DNA of 64,000 nt from an uncultured Clostridia bacterium (GCA_934636105.1 CAKTZR010000015.1:14928-78927); one strand, 5' to 3'; counted from the first letter of the stretch, positions 51,902-62,336 are shown. Program-made: numbers and translations. Notes: generated from the letters alone by a model not told the origin.

Positions 51902-53293
51902 TCAATCCCCCGCCATCGCGCAATGCCCCGGATACACGGATTCAAACGAATCCAGGACTTTACCGGCCATCACGCCGGTTGCTCTGCCGTTTTCGGCGGC
52001 AACTTCGCCGGAGACGATGACAAAACGAATGCCCTCCGGCGCGGCGTCCGGGCAGCCGAGGCCGGGAAAATCTGCGCGGTCGCAGATCGTTTCGGGATCA
52101 AAGACGACCAAATCCGCGTCCAGACCTGCGCGGATGCGGCCCTTGCGGGTCAAGCCCATCGTCTGCGCGGGGAGCAGCGTCGTGTGATAAATTGCCTGCT
52201 CCCAGCTCAATTCTTTGCGTTCGACGACCATCTTGCGCAGGTAGCGCGGGAAGCTGCCCGCAATCTGCGGATGGCCCTCGCCCAGCGCATAACTGCCTGT
52301 GTCGGTGGAAACCATCGTCAGCGGATAGCGCTGGATGGTGTAGACGGCTTCTTCGCTGCCCGTGTTGACGACGACGGCATCGCATGGATGCGCTTCGCGC
52401 AGATGCTCGTAGAGCGCCTGATCCGGCACAAGGCCGATGTGTTCGCCCGTGATGACGCGCAGATGGCGCAGCTCGATGCCGTTGTCGCGCATGGTGACCG
52501 GCTCAAAGAGCGCCGAACCGACGGAGGAGCACCAGTCCTTGTACATGCCGCTGTCCAGCCGCATATCCACGCCGCGGCTGCGCGCCAGCTCCAGCATTTC
52601 CAGCGCTTCGTATTCAATGCCCACGCCGTATTGATATTCAAAATGGGAAATAATCATCCGGCAGCCCGTAACCTCGGCCAGCTCGATAGCCTCCTGCAAG
52701 GAGTTGAGGTCAGTCATGGCGTACATGCGCGTGTCGATGGCGGCGGGGCGGCCGTACCGGCGCGCCATGGCGCAGAGGGCCTCCATTTCCTCCAGCGACG
52801 TGCCCGGCGCATAGCCCGGCCCCAGAGAAACGCCCGCCGCGCCGCCTTGCAGCGCGCGTTCGCAGAGGGTTTCCATGGTGCGCACCTGCGCGCGTCTGGC
52901 CGGGGCGAACAGATCCGTCACGCCTGCCGCTTCGCGAAGCGCGCACAGACCGACCAGCTCCGCCTGATGAATCGGGAATTCCGTTTGGCTGCGCAGAAAC
53001 GCGCCCGTATCCAGCGGGGAGAAGCCGCAGTTGCCGCCCACCGTCGTCGTGATGCCCTGCAAAAGCGAGAGCGTGCCCGTGCGCTTGCAGCCGTCGATAT
53101 GGCCGTGCGGATCGACGAAGCCGGGGCAGACGAAGCAGCCGGAAGCGTCGAGCACCTGCGCGTCCTTCGGTGCGTTTTCAGGCTCTTTATAGACAGCGGC
53201 GATGCGCCCGTCTTCGCAGAGCACATCCGCTTTAAACCGCGTCAGGGTTTCCGGATCGATGACCGTTCCACCGGAAATGAACAGCTTTGACAT
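51902..53293 (-). CDS. D-aminoacylase-like amidohydrolase
   Basis: A 463-residue metal-dependent amidohydrolase related to N-acyl-D-amino acid deacylases. The metal motif is FVDPHGHIDG (H-x-H) near 65, with QGITTTVGGNCGFSP after it as in D-aminoacylases. MIISHFEYQYGVG near 210 gives the later His, and the Asp late in the barrel is in STDTGSYALGEGHP. The usual C-terminal part PAQTMGLTRKGRIRAGLDADLVVFD is complete. ATG 53293 follows GGAGG. Substrates would be acylated D-amino acids or related hydantoin-like compounds. It stands between the leu T-box and the pot operon, in its own unit. Confidence 0.88.
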   Translation of the reverse strand: MSKLFISGGTVIDPETLTRFKADVLCEDGRIAAVYKEPENAPKDAQVLDASGCFVCPGFVDPHGHIDGCKRTGTLSLLQGITTTVGGNCGFSPLDTGAFLRSQTEFPIHQAELVGLCALREAAGVTDLFAPARRAQVRTMETLCERALQGGAAGVSLGPGYAPGTSLEEMEALCAMARRYGRPAAIDTRMYAMTDLNSLQEAIELAEVTGCRMIISHFEYQYGVGIEYEALEMLELARSRGVDMRLDSGMYKDWCSSVGSALFEPVTMRDNGIELRHLRVITGEHIGLVPDQALYEHLREAHPCDAVVVNTGSEEAVYTIQRYPLTMVSTDTGSYALGEGHPQIAGSFPRYLRKMVVERKELSWEQAIYHTTLLPAQTMGLTRKGRIRAGLDADLVVFDPETICDRADFPGLGCPDAAPEGIRFVIVSGEVAAENGRATGVMAGKVLDSFESVYPGHCAMAGD

Positions 53294-53350
53294 GTTTTTT
53301 CCTCCATACTTCATCTTACGAACAGGAAAATATGGCGGTTCATCCGTCTT

Positions 53351-53381
53351 AAAAAACCCGCCCGAAATCGGACGGGCTTTT
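53351..53381 (-). terminator. Terminator of potD
   Basis: On the minus strand GCCCGTCC-gattt-CGGGCGGGT is followed by six T residues. It stands about 200 bases past potD, beyond a family-1 repeat. Confidence 0.75.
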
Positions 53382-53410
53382 CAAGACGGGGCGGCGAAGC
53401 CGCCCCGCTA

Positions 53411-53584
53411 CTCCTTCAGTCAGCTTCGCTGACAGACCTTCGGCATTCCGCTTGCCTGCCTCCCGCACAGCGGGCAGCAAGCTACACGCCCTCAAGGAGG
53501 GAGCCTTTTGACATGAGTCGCATTTACGTGAGAATCAAGCCTCCCTCTTTGAGGGAGGTGGTCGCGGTAGCGACCGGAAGGAGT
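53411..53584. repeat. MITE-like repeat, family 1, copy d
   Basis: 174 bases between ACTCCTTCAGTC and GACCGGAAGGAGT with inner modules CCCTCaagGAGGG and CCTCCCTCtttGAGGGAGG. The left arm is longer than in other copies. The right end touches the potD stop codon. Confidence 0.85.
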
Positions 53585-54642
53585 CATTGCATGCTCAGCT
53601 TGAACTTCGTCCAGATATCCTGGAACTTCTGCTCGTCTTCGCTGGACAGATTACGCACATACTCCGCGTCGTCGAAGCGGTCATAAATGCCGTTGAACAC
53701 CGGGTTGTTCAGGTAATCCTCGGAGAGATATGCTTTGGCGGCTTCGTTCGGGCAGCAGTAATACTGCCACTCGGCGCAGGTCGCGGCGACTTCCGGGCGG
53801 AGCAGGTACTGGAGGAAGATGTTCGCGTTCTTGGCGTGCGGCGCGTTCACCGGGATGAAGCAGCCGTCAATGCCGAAGCCCAGACCTTCTTCCGGCCAGA
53901 CGACCTTCAAATCCGGGTTGGCTTCCAGCGCCAGCGCGACGAACGGCGTGAAGGTGTAGGCCACGGAGATGTCGCCGGAAACCAGATAGTTGTGCAGGTT
54001 CTCATACTCGAGCACATGGATGTTGCTGCGCAGGGAATCGAGCTTCTCCGCCGCTTCCGCAAGCACCGCCTCGTCGGTGGTGTTCATGCTCTCGTGCATG
54101 GAGAGCAGAACCATGCCGATGGTCACGCGCGCGTCGTCAATCAGGCCGAGACTGTCTTCCAGGGACGGATCCCACAGGTCGTTGAAGCCCTTGATGTCGA
54201 TATCCACCACGGACGGATCATAGACGATCAGCGGAATGCCGCTCACATACGGCACAACGTACTGGTCGTCCGGATCGAAGAACTGATGGGTGAAGCCCTC
54301 GTTCAGGTTGGCGTAGTTATCCACGATGGAGGTGTCAAACGGCTGCATCAGCCCGGCTTCGCGGGTGGTGTTGAGCATGTAGTCGCTCGCCAGCACCACG
54401 TCGTAATCGCCGCCGTTCACGGCGGAGAGCTTTTCATACATTTCCTCGTTGCTGGAGAAGGTCGCGTAGTTGACCTTGATGCCAGTCTCCTGCTCAAACG
54501 GCTTGATGACGGTCTCGTAGTCGATGTAGCCTTCCCAGGAGAAGATGTTGAGCACGGCTTCGTCGGCCTGATTCCCCGTCTCCGCAAGGGCGCAGCTGCC
54601 GATGGCCAGCAGCGCAAGCAGCATGCAAAGAAGTTTCTTCAT
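53584..54642 (-). CDS. potD: Spermidine/putrescine-binding protein
   Basis: A 352-residue polyamine-binding protein. Signal peptide ~1-21 ends CALA-ET; GSC within it could be read as a weak lipobox, but an A-x-A site fits better. The mature part begins NIFSWEGYIDYETVIKPFEQETGIKV, the PotD/PotF hallmark, with DVVLASDYMLN, PYVSGIPLIVYD and EEGLGFGIDGCFIPVNAPHAKNA. The second ATG (54642) is used: GGAGG lies nine bases ahead, against three for the first. It is set apart from potC by a MITE-like repeat. Confidence 0.94.
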   Translation of the reverse strand: MKKLLCMLLALLAIGSCALAETGNQADEAVLNIFSWEGYIDYETVIKPFEQETGIKVNYATFSSNEEMYEKLSAVNGGDYDVVLASDYMLNTTREAGLMQPFDTSIVDNYANLNEGFTHQFFDPDDQYVVPYVSGIPLIVYDPSVVDIDIKGFNDLWDPSLEDSLGLIDDARVTIGMVLLSMHESMNTTDEAVLAEAAEKLDSLRSNIHVLEYENLHNYLVSGDISVAYTFTPFVALALEANPDLKVVWPEEGLGFGIDGCFIPVNAPHAKNANIFLQYLLRPEVAATCAEWQYYCCPNEAAKAYLSEDYLNNPVFNGIYDRFDDAEYVRNLSSEDEQKFQDIWTKFKLSMQ

Positions 54643-54728
54643 GTCCATGTTCCTCCTTGATTAAGGAATGGTTGATTTATCTCAAACGCAGGACGCGTTT
54701 GATGCAGTGTCCTGGGGCTCCGCCCCTT

Positions 54729-54873
54729 AACTCCTTCCGTCACGCCTACGGCGTGCCACCTCCCTCAAAGAGGGAGGCTATTGGTATAAGTTACTTACAG
54801 TTATTCGCTGAACAACGTATACCTTAAGGCTCCCTCTTAGAGGGAGCTGTCAGCGAAGCTGACTGAAGGAGTC
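54729..54873. repeat. MITE-like repeat, family 1, copy e (between potC and potD)
   Basis: 145 bases between AACTCCTTCCGTC and GACTGAAGGAGTC with CCTCCCTCaaaGAGGGAGG and GGCTCCCTCttaGAGGGAGC modules. It splits the pot operon. Confidence 0.87.
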
Positions 54874-54894
54874 GAATAACGCAAGGCGGCTTAT

Positions 54895-55698
54895 TTATTT
54901 TAATTTCGCATTGCTTCTGGCCGTCAACAGCTGGCTGACAGCCACACAGATGAAGATCACGCCGAGCATCAGCGTGGACAGGGCGTTAATCTCCGGCGTG
55001 CCGCCCGAACGCAGGCCGGTATAGACCTTGAGCGGCAGGGTGGTCGTTTCGGCGCTGGTGACAAAGAAGGAGATCACCACGTCGTCTAGGCTCATCGCGG
55101 CGGAAAGCATCATGCCGGAGAGCACCGCCGGAAAGACCAGCGGCAGGGTGATATCCTTGAGCACCTGCATCGGGCTTGCGCCGAGATCGCGCGCGGCTTC
55201 CGACAGCGCGGGATCCATGCCGATCAGGCGGGATTTGACGTTGATGAACACATACGGAATGCAGAAAGTCGTATGCGTCAGAATCAGCGCGCCCATGCCG
55301 AGTTTGAAGCCCACGGCGGTGAACACGGAGAGATAGGCCATGCCCAGCACCAGTTCGGGAATCATCATCGGCAGCGTGGCGAGGGTTTCGACCGCGCCGC
55401 CGAGCTTCAGATGGGAGCGCGCCAGACCGATTGCGCCCAGCGTGCCCACGCCGCCCGCCAGCAGGCTGGAAACGACTGCCAGAATCAGCGAATTTTTGAG
55501 CGCGTCGGCCATCAGGGCGTTGGAGAACAGGCGGCTGTACCAGCTCGTCGTGAAGCCCTGCCAGCTGCCGATGGTGCGCCCGCTGTTGAAGGAATAGATG
55601 ACAACCATCAAAATCGGCAGATAGAGGATGATGAGCACCAGCGTCAGATAAATCGGGGAAAAGAGCTTGCGCTTTCTGCGTCGCTTGGCCTGTGCCAT
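54895..55698 (-). CDS. potC: Spermidine/putrescine ABC permease
   Basis: A 267-residue permease with six helices. It opens with a basic stretch (KRRRKRKLFSP) then helix 1. The EAA loop reads EAARDLGASPMQVLKDITLPLVFPA near 165-190 and contacts PotA. SLDDVVISFFVT is typical of PotC. ATG 55698 overlaps the potB stop by one base (TGATG), behind GGGGGTGATG. Confidence 0.95.
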   Translation of the reverse strand: MAQAKRRRKRKLFSPIYLTLVLIILYLPILMVVIYSFNSGRTIGSWQGFTTSWYSRLFSNALMADALKNSLILAVVSSLLAGGVGTLGAIGLARSHLKLGGAVETLATLPMMIPELVLGMAYLSVFTAVGFKLGMGALILTHTTFCIPYVFINVKSRLIGMDPALSEAARDLGASPMQVLKDITLPLVFPAVLSGMMLSAAMSLDDVVISFFVTSAETTTLPLKVYTGLRSGGTPEINALSTLMLGVIFICVAVSQLLTARSNAKLK

Positions 55699-56550
55699 CA
55701 CATCACCCCCAGATCATCGCCGCCGACCTTGCGATACAGCAGATAGATACCGGCGGAAAGCACGATCAGAATCATGCTCATCGCCGAACCCACGTTCCAG
55801 TCGCGCACCTTGAGCAGCTGGTCGCGGATGAGGTTGCCCACCAGCACCAGACCGCCGCCCATGATATCCGACAGATAGAACAGGCCGACGCTCGGCACGA
55901 ACACCAGCACGCAGCCGGCGAGAATGCCCGGCATGGTCATCGGCAGGGTGACGGTGAAAAACGCCCGGACGGGGCTTGCGCCCAGATCGCGCGCGGCCTC
56001 CACCAGCGTGAAATCCATCTTATCCACCGCGTTATGGCACGGCAGAATCATGAAAGAAATCAGGCAGTAGACCATCGCCAGCAGCACCGAGCCATACGAG
56101 CCGAGAAACTTGATGTTTTTCTGAATCAGCCCCAGCGAGCGGAGCACGCCGTTGATCGGGCCGTTGGCCTGCAGGAGAATCTTCCAGCCGTAAATACGCA
56201 CCAGCGCGCTCGTCCAGAACGGGATGATGACCAGCATCATCAGCAGGGCTTTCCATTTGCGCGGCGCGCGCGCCATGCAGTAGCCGAAAGGATAGCCTAC
56301 CAGCAGGGAAATGACCGTCGTCCAGAACGCGAGCTGCAGGCTGTTGGCGAAGACCTTGAGATAATCCTCGCGCAGCAGGGCTTTATAGTTGGAGAGCGTC
56401 AGCGGCATGCCCCATTCGAATTTGCCGCCCGTGACCAGCGACGTGCAGAGCACGTAGATCAGCGGCAGGGCGACCAGCAGCACGCCGAACGCCGCCATCG
56501 GCGCGGTCATCAGCGCGTGCGTGCGCCGCTCATGCGCTTTGAGGGAGTTT

Positions 56551-56561
<11 letters not shown>
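55698..56561 (-). CDS. potB: Spermidine/putrescine ABC permease
   Basis: A 287-residue permease with six helices. The EAA loop is EAARDLGASPVRAFFTVTLPMTMPG near 195-220. WKILLQANGPIN in the periplasmic loop is like that of other PotB proteins. ATG 56561 follows GGGGGG and overlaps the potA end by 11 bases. It forms the channel with PotC. Confidence 0.95.
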
Positions 56562-57639
<1,078 letters not shown>

Positions 57640-57707
57640 GGTTTCCTCCCTGAGTAATTGAACCTGTTTGGACTGCGGATGGAACCACAACCCATAAAAA
57701 CAGCATG

Positions 57708-57736
57708 ATTATATGCTAGAAGGGGCGCAATGTCAA
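57708..57736 (-). promoter_or_regulatory. Promoter of the pot operon
   Basis: Full consensus on the minus strand: TTGACA (57731-57736), 17-base spacer, TATAAT (57708-57713). Confidence 0.93.
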
Positions 57737-57791
57737 CCAAAAAGTTCAGCGGGAAAAATGTGCGGGTTTAATGGAGCTAAACTTCAGAGGA

Positions 57792-57829
57792 GAAAAAGAC
57801 CCTCTTTGCGCAAAAACGCGCAAGAGGGC
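57792..57829 (-). terminator. Terminator of the amino acid ABC operon
   Basis: CCCTCTTGCGCG pairs with GCGCAAAGAGGG across five T, followed by TCTTTTTC on the minus strand. Confidence 0.8.
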
Positions 57830-57838
57830 AGGGGCTGC

Positions 57839-58594
57839 TCAATAATCGCTTTCTCCCGCGAACGCGCGGATGGCTTCGCTTCGATCACTGCCAAGCACCT
57901 GTTTGGCCGGGCCGTCCTCCACGACAAGGCCGTTGGCCATATAGATGACACGGTCGGCCACGTCGCGGGCAAAGTTCATCTCATGGGTGACGACGATCAT
58001 CGTGCGCTTTTCGTCGGCCAGCTGGCGGATGACGCTCAAAACCTCCTGCGTCAGCTGGGGATCGAGCGCACTGGTCGGCTCGTCAAAGCAGAGAATTTCC
58101 GGATCCATCGCCAAGGCTCTGGCGATGGCGACACGCTGACATTGGCCGCCGGAAAGATTGCAGGGATAGGCGCTCGCCTTGTCCGCAAGGCCGACTTTTT
58201 CCAGCAGAAACATGGCCTTCTGCTCGGCTTCCTGACGGCTGCGATGGAGCACAAACTGCTGCGGCGCGACGAGGTTGCGCAGAACGGTGTAATGCGGAAA
58301 GAGGTTGTAATCCTGAAAGACCAGCCCCATCTTGAGACAGAGACCGCGCAGGTCTTTTTCCTTTTGATAGTGCGCCGTGCCGTTTGAGTCGGTCGTGACC
58401 ATCGGCTGGCCGTCGATGCGGATTTCGCCGCTGTCGATGGTTTCCAGATGGTTCAGGCAGCGCAGGAGCGTGCTCTTGCCCGAACCGCTGCGGCCGATGA
58501 TGGCGACGACTTCGCCCTTATCCACGCGCACGGTTACGCCTTTTAAAACCTCGTTGTCGCCGAATTTTTTCTTGATATCAATCGCCTGAAGCAT
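57839..58594 (-). CDS. Polar amino acid ABC importer, ATP-binding protein
   Basis: A 251-residue GlnQ/HisP-like ATPase. Walker A GRSGSGKST near 35, signature LSGGQCQR near 145 (Cys at the fourth position after LSGG is unusual but seen), Walker B ILCFDEPTSALDP, and MIVVTHEMNFARDVADR. ATG 58594 follows AAAGGAG. Last gene of a three-gene operon SBP-permease-ATPase. Confidence 0.94.
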   Translation of the reverse strand: MLQAIDIKKKFGDNEVLKGVTVRVDKGEVVAIIGRSGSGKSTLLRCLNHLETIDSGEIRIDGQPMVTTDSNGTAHYQKEKDLRGLCLKMGLVFQDYNLFPHYTVLRNLVAPQQFVLHRSRQEAEQKAMFLLEKVGLADKASAYPCNLSGGQCQRVAIARALAMDPEILCFDEPTSALDPQLTQEVLSVIRQLADEKRTMIVVTHEMNFARDVADRVIYMANGLVVEDGPAKQVLGSDRSEAIRAFAGESDY

Positions 58595-58626
58595 ACACAA
58601 ACTCCTTTATATCTCCCTCTATGCGT

Positions 58627-58669
58627 GGCTCCCCTTTTAAGGGGGAGCTGGCGCGAAGCGCCTGAGAGG
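58627..58669. repeat. Partial family 1-like palindrome
   Basis: GGCTCCCCTtttAAGGGGGAGC followed by GGCGCgaaGCGCC. It resembles the right inner module of the MITE-like repeat but lacks the terminal AAGGAGT. It lies just past the permease stop codon. Confidence 0.5.
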
Positions 58670-58672
58670 CGT

Positions 58673-59338
58673 TCAGTCCTTGTAATACGCCATGCGGCGG
58701 TTGAGATAGCTGAAAACGAGAGAAACCACGCCGTTCATCAGCAGATAGAAAAGACCCGCGACAAACAGCGGCTCGACCGACGCGGTGCGGCTGGCTTCGT
58801 TTTTCGCCGCACGGAACAGCTCGGCGACGGCGATCACGTTCGCAAGGGACGTGTCCTTGACCAGCGTGATGACCTCGTTGCTCACCGGCAGCAGCACGCG
58901 CTTCATTACCTGTGGCAGCACGATGTGGAAAAATGTCTGCCCGCGCGTCAGGCCCAGCACCTGACTGGCCTCGTGCTGGCCGACGGGGATAGACTGAATG
59001 CCGCCGCGGAAAATTTCGGCGAAATAGGCGGCATAGTTGATGGAAAAGGCAAGGATGGTGGCATTCATGCGGTCAAGGTTCATGCCCGTCAGCGTCGGGA
59101 TGGCAAAATAAATCGCGAAGATTTGCAGCATCAGCGGCGTGCCGCGCATCACCAGAATATACAGCGACGTCGGCACGCTGATGATCTTCCGCTTGCTCAT
59201 GCGCAGCAGCGCCACACCCAGCCCCAGCGGCAGGGAGAACAGCAGCGTGAAGAAGAAAATCATCAGCGTGTTGCCAAAGCCGTCCTTCATGGAGAGCACG
59301 AGCTTCATAAACGCGTCGAAATTGTTGAAATACCTCAT
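58673..59338 (-). CDS. Polar amino acid ABC importer, permease
   Basis: A 221-residue permease of the HisMQ type with about five helices. GFGNTLMIFF at the N-terminus, RGTPLMLQIFAIYFAIP, and the EAA loop HEASQVLGLTRGQTFFHIVLPQVMKR near 140 all match the family; NEVITLVKDTSLANVIAVAEL follows. ATG 59338 follows GGAGG; the longer frame upstream has no ribosome site. The gap of 237 bases before it holds only small GGGGC/GCCCC and CCAAAGGG/CCCTTTGG hairpins. Confidence 0.94.
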   Translation of the reverse strand: MRYFNNFDAFMKLVLSMKDGFGNTLMIFFFTLLFSLPLGLGVALLRMSKRKIISVPTSLYILVMRGTPLMLQIFAIYFAIPTLTGMNLDRMNATILAFSINYAAYFAEIFRGGIQSIPVGQHEASQVLGLTRGQTFFHIVLPQVMKRVLLPVSNEVITLVKDTSLANVIAVAELFRAAKNEASRTASVEPLFVAGLFYLLMNGVVSLVFSYLNRRMAYYKD

Positions 59339-59575
59339 GAAAGCCTCCGGGAAAGTGAATTTTGGAAAGAAGCAACTGCACGAAGAAGCTGTCAAGCTTA
59401 ACCTCAACCTTTCAAGAAGCAAGAATCTGAGCATTTCGGAATATGGGGCTTTGCCCCATCGCCCCACCAAAGGGCTTTCCGATCGCCCTTTGGAAACCTT
59501 CGGGCGAAAAAACTTAGTTTGTTTGCTTGAAAGAATTTGATTTCAGCCTGACAGCCTTTTGAATTTTAGTAGGTC

Positions 59576-60385
59576 TTACTGCGCGTACTTGGCAACGAGG
59601 GTGATGTCGTTAGCGAACCACTTGGCGCGGATGGTGTCCAGCGTTCCGTCGTTTGCCATGTCGATGAGCTGCTGGCTCACCGCGTCGGCCAGCGTCTGCT
59701 CACCCTTGCGGAAGGCAATGCCGTATTCTTCGGCTTCCAGCACCTCCGGCAGTACGGTGAACATCGTCGGATCGTCCTGCTGCGCGATGTAGTAGTTGCC
59801 GACCACGGAGTCAATCAGCAGCACGTCGATGCCGCCGAGCTTGAGATCCATCAGCGCGGTGACGAAATCGTCATACAGCTGCGGCTCGCCGACGGCGGAA
59901 AGCAGATCGGGGTTGGCGTTCAGCACGTCCACCGAGCTGGAACCCGCCTGCGTGCCGAGCACCTTGCCGGCGAGGTCCGCTTCGGAAGCAATGCCGGAAT
60001 CCGTGCGAACAACGAGAATCTGCTCGTTGGCCAGATACGGGATGGAGAAGGTCATCTGCTCGATGCGCTCCGGGGTCATCGTCAGGCCGGACCAGATGCA
60101 GTCGATGTTCTTGCCGGAAAGCTCCAGCTCCTTGGAGTCCCATGCAATCGGCTGGAGGACAAGCTCCACGCCCAGGCGGCTGGTGACTTCCTTTGCCAGA
60201 TCGATATCGAAGCCGACGTATTCGCCGTTTTCATCGACAAAGCCCATCGGCGGGTATTCCTCGTCAAAGCCCATCACGAACGTGCCCTTCGCCTTGAGGT
60301 CTTCAAGGCCGGTATCTTCCGCCAGCGCGGCGGCGAAGCAGAGGGTCATGACGGCGGCCAGCAGAGCGGCAAGCATTTTTTTCAT
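59576..60385 (-). CDS. Polar amino acid-binding protein
   Basis: A 269-residue family-3 solute-binding protein. Signal peptide ends AALA-ED, with no lipobox. The mature part has FVMGFDEEYPPMGFVDENGEYVGFDIDLAKEV, the standard opening with the ligand-contact residues, then SGLTMTPERIEQMTFS, and GTQAGSSSVDVL for the alpha-carboxylate. The acidic FDEEYPP suggests a polar or basic amino acid or cystine; not certain. ATG 60385 follows AAAGGAG, behind a near-consensus promoter. Confidence 0.94.
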   Translation of the reverse strand: MKKMLAALLAAVMTLCFAAALAEDTGLEDLKAKGTFVMGFDEEYPPMGFVDENGEYVGFDIDLAKEVTSRLGVELVLQPIAWDSKELELSGKNIDCIWSGLTMTPERIEQMTFSIPYLANEQILVVRTDSGIASEADLAGKVLGTQAGSSSVDVLNANPDLLSAVGEPQLYDDFVTALMDLKLGGIDVLLIDSVVGNYYIAQQDDPTMFTVLPEVLEAEEYGIAFRKGEQTLADAVSQQLIDMANDGTLDTIRAKWFANDITLVAKYAQ

Positions 60386-60467
60386 AGGGGGTTGCTCCTT
60401 TCCTGATATCCGGCGGATTTTTGATGCCGGGGGTTTGCTTTAATGCACTATCGCTTTAACGTGATAA

Positions 60468-60496
60468 AGCATACCATAGGAACGGCGGTTTGTCAA
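60468..60496 (-). promoter_or_regulatory. Promoter of the amino acid ABC operon
   Basis: TTGACA (60491-60496), 17-base spacer, TATGCT (60468-60473) on the minus strand. TTTATCACG...CGATAG next to the -10 is a possible loose operator. Confidence 0.88.
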
Positions 60497-60546
60497 CAGG
60501 GTTTTTGAAATTTTTTTGTTTTCCACAGCGACGGATAAACTGTTGA

Positions 60547-60577
60547 TAAAAAAGCCGACGCTGTGAAACAGCGTCGG
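60547..60577 (-). terminator. Terminator of dnaA
   Basis: CCGACGCTG pairs with CAGCGTCGG, then a run of six T on the minus strand. Confidence 0.85.
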
Positions 60578-60637
60578 AGGTGGAAAGTGCAGAAAACTCA
60601 GTTTTCTGCCGGGGTTTGGGGCAGCGCCCCAACGTCC
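60575..60637 (+). repeat. Family-2 hairpin repeat next to dnaA
   Basis: CAGAAAACTcAGTTTTCTG and GTTTGGGGCagcGCCCCAAC modules lie directly at the dnaA stop codon. Same order of modules as at 30.6 kb and 32.1 kb. Confidence 0.75.
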
Positions 60638-61963
60638 TTATTTTTCCGTAATCATCTTTTTCAGATCGGCAATCGTGCTTTTCATTTCGGAAGACGTATC
60701 CAGCAGCTTGGTCACTTTGTCGCAGGAGTTGATGATTGTCGAGTGGTCGCGGCCGAAGGCGTCGCCGATGCGCGGCAGGCTCAACCCGGTCATTTCGCGG
60801 GTCAGGTAGACGGCGACGTGGCGCGCCTGCGCGATCTCCTTTTTGCGGGAATCGCCGCGCAGCAGATCGGCGCTCAGGCTGTAATAATCGGCCACGCAGT
60901 CGATAATCAATTCCGGCGTGATGCGCTTGGGATCGCGGACGACGACAATATCGTGCAGCGCGTGAGAGATGACTTCCTCATTGATTTCGCAGTGGTTCAG
61001 TTTGGCATAGGCGTTTACGCGGGTCAGCGAGCCTTCCAGCTCACGGATGTTGCTTTCAATGCGGCTGGCGATCAGCTCCAGCATCTCATCGCTGATTTCA
61101 ATACCCTCGTTTTCAGCCTTCTTGCGGAGAATGGCGATTCGGGTATCGAAATCCGGCTTTTGAATGTCGGCGATGAGGCCCCACTCGAAGCGGCTGCGCA
61201 GCCGCTCCTCCAGACGGGCGATTTCACGCGGCGGCTTATCGGAAGAAATGATGATCTGCTTGCCCGCGCTGTGCAGCGCGTTGAAGGTGTGGAAAAACTC
61301 CTCCTGCGTGGAGTCGCGCCCCGCGATGAACTGAATATCATCCAGCATCAGCACATCGACGTTGCGGAAACGGTTGCGGAATTCCACGTTTTTGTTGTTC
61401 TTGATGGCCGCGACCAGCTCGTTGGTGAACATCTCGCTGGGCAGATAGAGCATCCGCATATTCGGGAAATGATCCTGAATGAAATGACCGATGGCGTGCA
61501 TCAGGTGCGTTTTGCCCAGACCGACGCCGCCGTAGAGGAACAGCGGGTTATAGGCCATGCCCGGCTGCTCGGCGACCGCCAGCGCGGCGGCATGCGCAAA
61601 CCGATTCGACGAGCCGACGACGAACGTGTCGAACGTCGATTTCGGGTTGAACATGTTGATGCCCTGCATCGCGGGCGCGTCTTCCTTCTTCTGGCGCTCC
61701 TGCCACTCGATGCGCTCCTTGACGCTCATCAGCTCGATGGTCATTTCGCGCCCGGCGGCCTGGCTGACCGCGGCGGTAATCATGGGCAGATAGCGCGCGC
61801 GAATGGTCTTTTCATTGAAATCGCTGATGACTTCCAGCGCGAGCTTGTCGTCCACCACATAGACGGGTTTGAGCGGCTGCTCAATCCACGTTGTATAGGA
61901 AACATTGGCCAGCTCCTCGCGCATCAGCGCTTTGGCCTTGTCCCATAGTTCGACATGATCCAT
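60638..61963 (-). CDS. dnaA: Chromosomal replication initiator DnaA
   Basis: A 441-residue initiator. Domain I is ~1-85 (ELWDKAKALMREEL), a short linker follows, and the AAA+ domain begins NPKSTFDTFVVGSSNRFAHAA with Walker A GGVGLGKTH and Walker B VLMLDDIQF. The C-terminal DNA-binding domain has the signature MTGLSLPRIGDAFGRDHSTI near 400. ATG 61963 has GGAGG eight bases ahead. Upstream is an array of DnaA boxes. dnaN is about 27 kb downstream and not adjacent. Confidence 0.98.
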   Translation of the reverse strand: MDHVELWDKAKALMREELANVSYTTWIEQPLKPVYVVDDKLALEVISDFNEKTIRARYLPMITAAVSQAAGREMTIELMSVKERIEWQERQKKEDAPAMQGINMFNPKSTFDTFVVGSSNRFAHAAALAVAEQPGMAYNPLFLYGGVGLGKTHLMHAIGHFIQDHFPNMRMLYLPSEMFTNELVAAIKNNKNVEFRNRFRNVDVLMLDDIQFIAGRDSTQEEFFHTFNALHSAGKQIIISSDKPPREIARLEERLRSRFEWGLIADIQKPDFDTRIAILRKKAENEGIEISDEMLELIASRIESNIRELEGSLTRVNAYAKLNHCEINEEVISHALHDIVVVRDPKRITPELIIDCVADYYSLSADLLRGDSRKKEIAQARHVAVYLTREMTGLSLPRIGDAFGRDHSTIINSCDKVTKLLDTSSEMKSTIADLKKMITEK

Positions 61964-62019
61964 GGCGGAAACCTCCGTATCTTTGGCGGCGATTGACGGC
62001 CGCTTTCCAACAATCTGTA

Positions 62020-62255
62020 CACATATCCCTGTGGATATACTGTGGATATCCACAGGACTTTCCACAGCCTGTGGAAAGATAGACCCCGCCTGTGGATAAC
62101 TTTTCATTCAAGCTTTCCTATCATATCAAAAAAAAGCCCTGTTTTCAAGGCTTTTTTGGCAAGCTGTCAAATGAAGAAAAATGCAGTTTTCCGCAGGCCC
62201 CTCTGCCGGGCTTTTTCGGGTTATCCACAATATGATGTGGTCGCTGTCGATAACT
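62020..62255. other. Candidate oriC (DnaA-box array upstream of dnaA)
   Basis: DnaA-box-like 9-mers: TGTGGATAT (62030 and 62041), ATATCCACA (62046), TTTCCACAG...CTGTGGAAA palindrome (62059-62078), perfect TGTGGATAA (62091-62099), perfect TTATCCACA (62221-62229) and TGTCGATAA (62245-62253). An A/T-rich segment lies between at 62100-62160. The rest of the gap 61964-62336 is AT-rich with no gene. Confidence 0.8.
62129..62158. terminator. Hairpin in the oriC region
   Basis: AAAAAAGCC-ctgttttcaa-GGCTTTTTT, symmetrical, could terminate transcription either way between dnaA and the SDR gene. Confidence 0.6.
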
Positions 62256-62336
62256 GACCACAAGATTCGCGCGCGAATGGGCGAATTCCGTCATTTTCGT
62301 GTGAAAAACTGTCGGGAAATGTTTTTTAACAATTTG

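Noticed and set aside
59339..59575. N-terminal extension of the amino acid permease or a separate small gene
   Set aside because: The extra residues are translated hairpins (GGGGC/GCCCC and CCAAAGGG/CCCTTTGG) and the GGAGG-supported ATG is at 59338.
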